Shown here: positions 56,122-64,000 of the stretch, one piece after another
Layout of the letters: each line of letters starts with the position of its first letter
Position numbering within the stretch: position 1 is the stretch's first letter
From: Gossypium raimondii
Lineage: Eukaryota; Streptophyta; Magnoliopsida; Malvales; Malvaceae
DNA: 64,000 nt
Direction of reading: 5' to 3'
NCBI RefSeq assembly: GCF_025698545.1
Contig: NC_068570.1
Location: 46,457,924 to 46,521,923, forward strand
Notes under the pieces: model-generated
What the model was told of the DNA's origin: nothing
Databases searched by the model: none
Seen by the model: the letters and a program-made list of their open reading frames with translations, nothing else
Program-made: the position numbers and the translations under genes

Positions 56122-59100
56122 TGCTTGTGAAAGCTCCTCCCCCCTAGTTTGGATAATACTTTGGATTTTGTTGCCATAGATTTTTTCTTTTACTGATAAT
56201 ACTATTGGGTTTCTGACAAAGCATAAAAGAATATGTTATCCATGTTTTCCTCTTAGGCCCTACACCAATTCCATATAACATAATTTTGCTTTGGGCTCTA
56301 ACTCATTTCCCCATCCATTGACACTTTCTTCTATCTCCTAAATTCTAATATGATACATTAATTTGACACAAAACATGGAGTTTTTAAATTTTACAAATAA
56401 AATTAGTAGGTCGATAAGTATTTTATAAGAGTATGATAAAATATTAAAAAAATAGATTTTAAAAAAAAAAATTTACATTTCAATTTTTTAAAATTACCAA
56501 ATATTCACCCTTAATTCCATTCCCAGTACTCAACTTTTTTCCTTTCTTTCTGCCCCTAACCACTTGCATGTTTGCTCTAATAAAGCTACGTTTATTCATT
56601 CTATCTCTACCTACTCTAACATATTCTCCTACAAAACTTCCTAAAATGTGGTCACACGAAGAGGACCACCAATGTTAGAACAACCTCTTCCTAAACGATT
56701 GGACTTTTGATCAAGGTTATTGAATTTAAATCCATGTGTCAAATTAGTTAAATCGAAAATCGATTAATATATTAGTTTAGAGTTAAGTTAAAAATCAATT
56801 GACATACACCGATTGAATTGAGATAAAAATCGATTGAATTAATTGAATTGGATTTTATAATTTTTTTATATATTTTTTATATTTAAAAAAGTATAAGTTT
56901 TTTAATAATTCATTTAATTGAAATCGGACCGGCAATTGATTTGGGATCAGTGACCTAATTGATTCGTTTATTGACCCAATTCCAAAAATATTTATTTTTC
57001 TCGTTTACTGGATTAAATCCGTCAATTCAACCACTTTAAAAATTAAAATAATATTAATTAATAATAATTTTAAAATATTTTTAAAATACTGAAAATTAGA
57101 AAAAGAAAATGGAAAAAAAGGAAAAGAGAGAATATATTTAGAAGCCAAAATGTATCTTGTTTTAAAAGTTATATTCAAAAGTCAATAATATTAAATTTTA
57201 ACTCTAAATTCATATAACATATTATCATATAGTTAGAGCAAAAGCAAGGATCCAAGCAACAGGAGAAACATTTTAAAAAAATAAAAGATGAATAAAACAC
57301 TGAAAACAAATCCCCCAAATAAAAAAATTAAAAATTGAAGGAAAATGAAAATCTCAAAGCATTTTCCTCCGACTATATATTTGATGATATCTCAAATATA
57401 TTCCATGTGCCGTTTTCATTAAGAGACTGATTTGATTTAATTCCTCTTATCTGTGGCCGGCAATGCAATTTGTTCTCTACTTTTTTTTCTCTTAATTATT
57501 ACTCAACATTGTAAAATCGATAAAAATATTATGAAAATTTTTATATTAAGATGTAGATTATATTTTATATTTTTATTTAAAAATAAGTAAATTAATTTTA
57601 TATATTAAATTAAAGAGTAAACTAATTATTCTGTTAAAATTTATCAATTTTACTATTAAAAATTAGTTCTTATATGTCAAAATAAGGTTCACTTGACACG
57701 TCACGTGTAATCGATTGATTATTCTGTCAACACCGTAAAAATAAATAATTTTTTAATAGAAAAACTAATATATTTCTTAATCTAACATATAAAATCTAAT
57801 TTACTTAATTTAGCTGGAAGGAGTAATAATATGATATATGTGTTTTAATTAAGTAACATAGGGTACTCCTTATTTTTAACCTGTTTCACGTGCTCTTGTT
57901 TTATTTGATTAAATTAATCATTTGAATCCATGAGTAGATCTTGGTAGATTATTATTCATATTTTATGTAAATTAATGATAAAACAAGTACTTTTATTTAT
58001 TTATTTATTTTGAAATGGTAAAATTTGAAATAAAAAAACATGGAGTTATAGTTTAGTGATGTGATTCTAATATTATGGCTAAAAGCCAAGTGATTTTATG
58101 CATGTATTCATTTGCTTAAAAGAAGATAAATCTATTAGAATTTGTAATCATAGTTGAAATAAATCTTCAATTGAATGTATATGTTGATTCTAAATAAAAA
58201 TTTTTATGTAGTCACATTATTAACTTTTAAATTTATAAAGTTATTATGTGGTGGGGAATAATAAAAGGCATATTAAAGAGATATAATTTATCTTGGAATG
58301 CATTTTCGTTGAAAATCTTTCATAATCAGGGGTGAAATTAAAAATTTTGGTTGGAGGGGCGAATTTGAATTATAAATTATTGTATTAATGTAAAATTTTA
58401 CAATTTTTAAAAAATTAAATTATAGAAGTTTTATTTTTAGAGAAGGCATAATTTAAAATTTGGGGGGGGGGGGTCCATATTTGTGTAAGCTTCGCCCCTT
58501 GGAGACAAGAAATAAAGAGTTTTGTAAGGTATAAGATGATTTTTATTTTAGTTGAAAAACATATTGTTTCTATGTTTTGAAAGAGCTGCATAGGGTACAC
58601 GAGAATTGTGCCTCCCACTTCCAGCTAAACCACTATAATCGCATGATAGAAGGTCAATCAAAACACGCAATAACGAACGGGTTGGAAACAATTCCATCCC
58701 CCTCTTCCCATTTCTCCCACACGAAATTATTTTCTCTCTTTGTAGGTCAATACATATTTTTTAACTCCATAATTTGTATTTAATTAGTATCTGCTTTTAT
58801 TTAACTTGAAACCCATCATTGTTATATGTCGTTAGAACGTAATAATATGATGATGCGTAATAACTTTATATTATGACACGTGGCAAAGCTAAAAGAATAA
58901 GTTAATAAGAATTGAAATATTAAAATAAAAATATATGAAAGCGAAATATTTGTTTAATTTAAATTTAGGCTTTTATTTTTAAATTGAAATATTTTTATTT
59001 ATTTTAGTTATTAAATATCTTTTGAAATAAAAAATTTAATGTAAAAGAAATCTTAAAGACTAAAAAATTGGTTTTCCATCAAAAGAAAATTAAACAAGTC

Positions 59101-60290
59101 GGGTTGGGCATTGAAATATACGAATTTTAAATATTATTAGAATTTGACAATTACATATTGCATATGTAAAATGTCAAAAATTATTCTAATTAAAATAGTT
59201 AAAATATGCATAAAATTATTTGATGTTACAAAAGAAAAGAAAAAGATCATATATGGTTAGAGAAAATAAATATAATTTGCATAATAGTTTGATTTTATTT
59301 TCTATGAGCATAAAAATAAAAATATTGAATGTATTCGAGTGATTGGAATGGTAAATAAATAAAATTAAGCTAAGATGAAACCAAAAGTGGTACTAAATTT
59401 ATTATGCCAAACTATAAATTTTGAAGGGTAAATATAAATTTACCTTATTCTAAAAATTATGGCATTTAAAGAAGATTAAAAGAATTTAAGGGGACAAATA
59501 AAATATTATTGTATTTGAATAGGATGTTAAAATTGTAGATCAACTTAATTTTTTTAGGGCGGCAAATACATAAATATTCTTTCTTTCTTTTTAATGGGAA
59601 GTTCTTCAAAATTTTAGGAACCTGTATATGTTTTACCCATCAAATTTTAAAAATAACTTAATAAATTTAATAGTTGTTATTTGGTCAAGATTAAAATTCT
59701 AAAATTTTAGAAGTACAAGAATTGAAAATGATTAAATTAAAGTATAAGTACTAAATTTATAACTTACTCAAAGTATAGGGTCGATTTAAGTAAATATATT
59801 ATTATGTATTGATTTTTAATTGCTTGAAGTTTTGTGAAGTATTGATATTTAGTATTGATTTTATATGATATTAAAAATATTGATTTTATTATATTTCGAT
59901 ATTGGCATAATTAATTTTTTATGAAAAGTTTAAAATTATTAAAAGTACATTCAAATGAATTTGGACAAAATGACATTAGGTTTCTTAAAATTTAGATATT
60001 CATTTGTCTATGTTGATTTTAGATAGGAAATAATTTTTATATCTTGTTATAAATTTATAATTTTTATTTTTTGGTAATACTTATCACGTCATAATATGAT
60101 GTTGCCACATCTCGTAATATTGTTGGCTATCAGTGCTACATCATCCTTTTCTAACAACATTATAATGAAAGTACCAAAGCGTATGACAGATTTCAAATTT
60201 AGGTACCAGTTAGATCTAAAAAGAATATTTAGTTACCAAAGGAGTAAAAGTTACTAAGCTTAGAAGTTAAAATTTATACTATTATCTAAA
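56122..60290. other. Long intergenic AT-rich region, no gene seen
   Basis: It includes the 3' UTR of the gibberellin 2-oxidase gene, then about 4 kb with stops in all frames. A 12-13 base G tract sits near 58462-58474 inside a small repeat-like segment (58325-58505) ending in AAGCTTCGCCCCTTGG, probably a short dispersed repeat. Nothing else could be supported. Confidence 0.55.
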
Positions 60291-60757
60291 GGATTGTTTG
60301 AGTTGGTATCACCCATCGATCAAAAACCAATAGTTGAAAATTTACCAAAAACTATAATTTATGGTTTTAAGAATAACAATACACACAAAATTTTTAGAAT
60401 TTTGAATATACTTCAGTTAGTTCTATGGCGAGTGGCGAATGGTGAAAATTTTGAATTCTCTAAAGATCAATCAACCAAAAAAAGTGAGATTCAAGGACTC
60501 GAATACAGATGGGGACATTGATATGGTAGTGGATTTGGAACCTAAGGCAACATTTTCCTAGAAAGACAAATTTGTGGGTGGTTTAGCAGGTGGAGCCAAG
60601 GCATCGGAGGCTCATTCTGGTTTTGGAGTTGATGAAGAGATTGAATTGTTAGACGGGGATATCACGAGATCTATGGTGAATGGAGTTCCACGATTAAATT
60701 TTAAGAAATATTTAATCAATTGTCGATTCAAGACATGGCCATCACGGTGGTCATCAA
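60290..60757 (+). mobile_element. Second LINE, ORF1 N-terminal part
   Basis: Around 60420-60757 broken frames encode an ORF1 leader with a charged region (KKVRFKDSNTDGDIDMVVD), FSWKDKFVGG-like text with a TAG in place of the tryptophan, and EEIELLDGDITRSMVNGVPR, just ahead of the DUF4283 domain. It is interrupted at 60757 by a solo LTR and resumes at 62661. It is a copy in the same orientation as the first LINE. Confidence 0.7.
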
Positions 60758-62660
60758 TGTAACGAGCCAAACTCGATCCTTTAGGAGGGTCCGAATGTGA
60801 CGTGTCACTATTCAGAATTCATTATCTTAAACTATTTCTGGTGTAAGCATTATAAAATCATAATGTTTGAAATAAACATTTAATAAAATATGGAAAATAA
60901 AGTATAAGCCAAATGACGTATAGAATTTTAGTAATATATTTTATCAACCTAGGATAAAAATACTTTTAAATCATTCAATAAATTTTAATGGAACTTCATT
61001 GAGTCATAATTCTTCAACATGAGTTTTAATTACAATTTCTTTCCAAAAATACAATCAGACATCACCCCCATCATCATGCATAATACAAAACAATAGAAGT
61101 CTCACAGCAGCAGATGTCCTCTAGCGTAGTCTAACAGAATGTCTTCCTTCAATAGTAAACCTGAAAAGGAAAAGGGAAACGAGGTAAGTTTAAAAGAACT
61201 TAGTGAGTTCCAAAAGAAAGCATAACAATAGTTATTAATTATTTGAGCAGATCCTTTCAAGGTTTAAACACAATTATACAATTCGCTAGATGGCGAGTAC
61301 TATTCACAGACAGACAATATGTCAGTTTACTATTACTTTGGCGTATACAATACGCCCACATGACCATTCAGACAAAACTTCATCATGTTAGCCACATAAC
61401 TAGACCCATAGTCAGATTCATATCATTCAATCCATTCTTATTCCTTTGGTTTATATCATTTGTTGTGATTTGCCAATCTGGTTTGCAACATTCATTTGCC
61501 CTACCAGAGGCTACACAACCGTTTTCTTGTATCGCGATCTGCCAGTTCAATGTACATTTCATCGAATGCAATGCCATGAATATACTTCCTTAACAACATT
61601 TCCACGATTAAGACCATATCAATCTTGTCAGAAGCAGAAGGTAGTGACTTAAGCATGAAGAATGATTCTTACACTTTAACACAGACATCACAAACCCATA
61701 TTGACAACTTTCAACAACTATTTTTCATATACACACATTTCACTTTTGCAAAGCATACGTACTTGCCTTACACAAAATATAATGCAAGAATATTACACAC
61801 ATGGAAGCAAGAAGGAACTCACTAGAATACAACAAAGTTTATAAAGTAGGACATTTTCCTTTGTCACTCGGTCCTTCAATATCGCATTGAGCTAAAATAT
61901 GGATAATTACACTTATCAGATCATTATTCCATTGAACCCAAACATACATGTAAGAAACGCTGACACATAACCTAGAATCAAGAAGTTTACTTCCTTACAT
62001 ATAATTCTAACACTTATGCATACAGAGCAAAAAACACGTAAATAATTATAAAAATAACCTAGGGTACATTAGTATTTACCATAGAGCTGGTTGAATACAG
62101 CGAACCCAACTTCAATAAAGTTTCTGAACTTAAGCTTTTCAAAAAAAAAGTGCAGAGAAAATCAAGAAGAAGATGAATGCGAAAAAAATCAAAAGTTTAT
62201 TGGTGAAGACACTGATAGTCTTATATACTTAAGTACAGAGACAAGGTTTAGTGGAAGGATCAGATTATTCCACTAACATTCTTGATTTTCATGATTAAAT
62301 GTGTTTATCATAATTTAAGTCTTATCAACTATAGTATCTTAGTTCCATTCTAACCAGTTCTTATTGAGCTAACTAAATAGTCTTATAAAAATAATAAATT
62401 AATCTATGAAACTACATATTTGACAACTTCGCCAAAACATTTGGGTTGGTGTATACTCAACAGAAGAATATGCCAAACCACAAATCTCGCCAAAAACATA
62501 AAATTTGCCAAAACACAAATTTGTCAAATCACATAATTCACCAATCAGCGCATACACAGAATCTTATACTTAGCCACAACTAATACTTACTTACTCAAAA
62601 CTACACTTAGCGCAGTAAACAATAACCATAAATAAAGACTTTTTCGGATGGGTTGTTACA
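60758..62660 (-). mobile_element. Solo LTR inserted in the second LINE
   Basis: 1903 bp, beginning TGTAACGAGCC and ending GGGTTGTTACA on the plus strand, with ATCAA at 60753-60757 and 62661-62665. The minus-strand start TGTAACAACCCATCC parallels the LTR starting at 52229, so the minus orientation is likely. No internal coding region is present. Removing it restores the continuous LINE reading VVIKLLGR across the junction. Confidence 0.87.
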
Positions 62661-63164
62661 ATCAAGCTCTTAGGACGATCCATCGAATACACAACCTTGC
62701 AAAATAGAATCAATAGTCTTTGGCAACCTTCCTCTTCGTTTCTGTTAATGGACATAGAGAATGGATATTTCCTAGCAAAATTCCAGAATAAGAATGATTA
62801 TAAGAAAGTCTCATCTCAAAGACCATGGATTATTTACGGGCAATACCTTACAGTGCAGCCTTAGACAATGGACTTTAACCCGATGCAGCTTTATCCGAGC
62901 ATTGTGAAGGCATGGATTAGACTCCCAGGTCTCCCAAGTTTTTTTTGTATAAATGCAAGATTCTTGAATATATTGAGGGAATTATCGGTAAAGTTGCAAA
63001 GATAGACTTTAACACTGACAGTGGAACAATAGGGAAAGTTGCTCGGATGGCAGTTTATGTAAACCTTGATAAACCGTTGGTCTCCCAAGTTCTGATCAAC
63101 AAAAACGTTTAGCAGGTTGAGTTTGAATCTCTTTTGGTGTTGTGCTTTTGTTGCGGGAGGTATG
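62661..63164 (+). pseudogene. LINE ORF1 DUF4283 and zinc-knuckle region
   Basis: Continuation after the solo LTR: LLGRSIEYTTLQNRINSLW, MDIENGYFLAKFQNKNDYKK, RPWIIYGQYLTVQP, IVKAWIRLPGLPSFFYKCK, GIIGKVAKIDFNTDSG and ARMAVYVNLDKPLVSQVL. This is the DUF4283 RNA-binding domain followed by the start of a CCHC knuckle (CFCCGRYV). Stops at about 62850 and 63109. The element is cut by a copia LTR at 63165. Confidence 0.82.
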
Positions 63165-64000
63165 TGTTGGGAAATGTGCCCATATTGTAGTAAACATATA
63201 ATTTTTTCTATTTATTTGAACGATGAATAAATAAATAAAGTTAATTTCACATTTCACTATTATCTCTTTTATATTTATGTCTTTTATATTTTGCATGCAT
63301 AACGAAATTGTGACAAACAAATATTAGCTCATTGATTGTCTATAGTTCAAACTGAAGATAAGTGGCATTGTAAATAACATTTACATTGCAAGAAAGATGA
63401 CTTACTTCAGTAGATAATCTAAATGAGTCCGTAATCCCGTAAAAGAATCAAAGTGAGCATTTGAATCAAATGTTGACAATGATTATTATGTCATCTACAA
63501 TTCTAATTAGGGAGATGACTAGTCTTGGCTATCAGAGTAGTTGACTCCACGAGTAGAGACAGAGATGTATTCATTGGTAGAATGATACATTGGACTAGAC
63601 CCAAGATGAATTAATTCTAAATCCATTTGTGAATTAATTCACTTGTGACGTTCATGGTGTGATTTAACTAAATCCTGAGTTAGTCACTAACCATGCGTAT
63701 ACAACTCATGTGCTTTGATATAAGTGGGGGCTTATGCTTTAAAGATGATTGAGCCTATAGCTAATATGTTAGGTACATGACTTGCGTATGGCATGGCTTT
63801 ACTAGCAATAGTTGAATTCATAACTCAATTAAAGAGTTAATGATATCCTCTCATTGGCATTGTATGGATTGATAAATATGGAACGTGGCCACGGGTTGCT
63901 TGTTCTCGAATGAGCAATTTATCGTAATCATTTGTAGATAGTGATCATATTAATCATTAAGAAGAAAAAATGGTGACAATGAGATAAAATAGGATTGTAT
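63165..64000 (+). repeat. Copia (SIRE-like) LTR, runs off the right edge
   Basis: It begins TGTTGGGAAATGTGCCCATA directly after GTATG in the LINE zinc-knuckle region and shows no coding frame. Its interior matches, in order, blocks of the inverted LTR at 31845-32396. The right end, internal region and second target-site copy are outside the window. Confidence 0.65.

Noticed and set aside
58325..58505. Gene or regulatory G-quadruplex at the G tract near 58462-58474
   Set aside because: It is a single homopolymer run inside what looks like a short dispersed repeat; one run alone does not make a G-quadruplex motif.

Overview
The window is plant nuclear DNA, very AT-rich, with spliced genes on GT-AG introns and many nested, decayed retrotransposons. 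The repeat families and gene sequences look to me like cotton (Gossypium) or a close relative. That is an inference from familiarity with these families; no search was run.

Host genes are few. (1) A DUF538 protein gene lies at 19602-20045 (minus). (2) Two divergent four-exon genes, 42395-45100 (minus, 237 aa) and 45520-47341 (plus, 283 aa), are related to each other, share exon phases and a TPR-like C-terminal half, and have their start codons 419 bp apart. (3) A three-exon gibberellin 2-oxidase gene lies at 54951-56121 (plus, 327 aa). Decayed gene remnants are a plant-mobile-domain (PMD) pseudogene at 7682-8404 (minus) and a DUF4378-like C-terminal remnant at 22413-22730 (minus).

Repeat layout from left to right: Athila-like Ty3/gypsy gag-pol and 3' LTR (1-7681), whose end interrupts the PMD pseudogene; a 5'-truncated L1-type LINE (about 8690-15491) split by a chromovirus-type solo LTR (11728-14188, TSD AATAT); a deleted Ty1/copia element (16808-18240); a Mutator-like element end with 125-bp tandem repeats (18240-19156); a SINE-like unit (21245-21388); a complete Reina-like chromovirus (23845-28928, TSD GAAAT); GGCCC-rich short repeats (29290-29990); Tekay-like and copia LTR pieces (31140-33000); an Athila-like deletion derivative (33080-35229); an Ogre/Tat-like solo LTR (36360-40681, TSD ACATG) carrying a complete Pack-MULE (37999-39449, 10-bp TSD CTATTTTATA) that has captured an NLR leucine-rich-repeat exon; a Tekay-like LTR with a nested LTR piece (48161-52229); a second LINE (about 60290-63164) split by another solo LTR (60758-62660, TSD ATCAA); and the start of a copia LTR running off the right edge (63165-64000).

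The most interesting threads are the Mutator-like terminal family, seen complete with a captured disease-resistance gene piece, as a diverged end with subterminal tandem repeats, and as related GC-rich motifs beside the PMD pseudogene; and the head-to-head paralogous TPR-like gene pair. There is no operon-like organisation; genes are controlled individually, with the divergent pair the only likely shared promoter.
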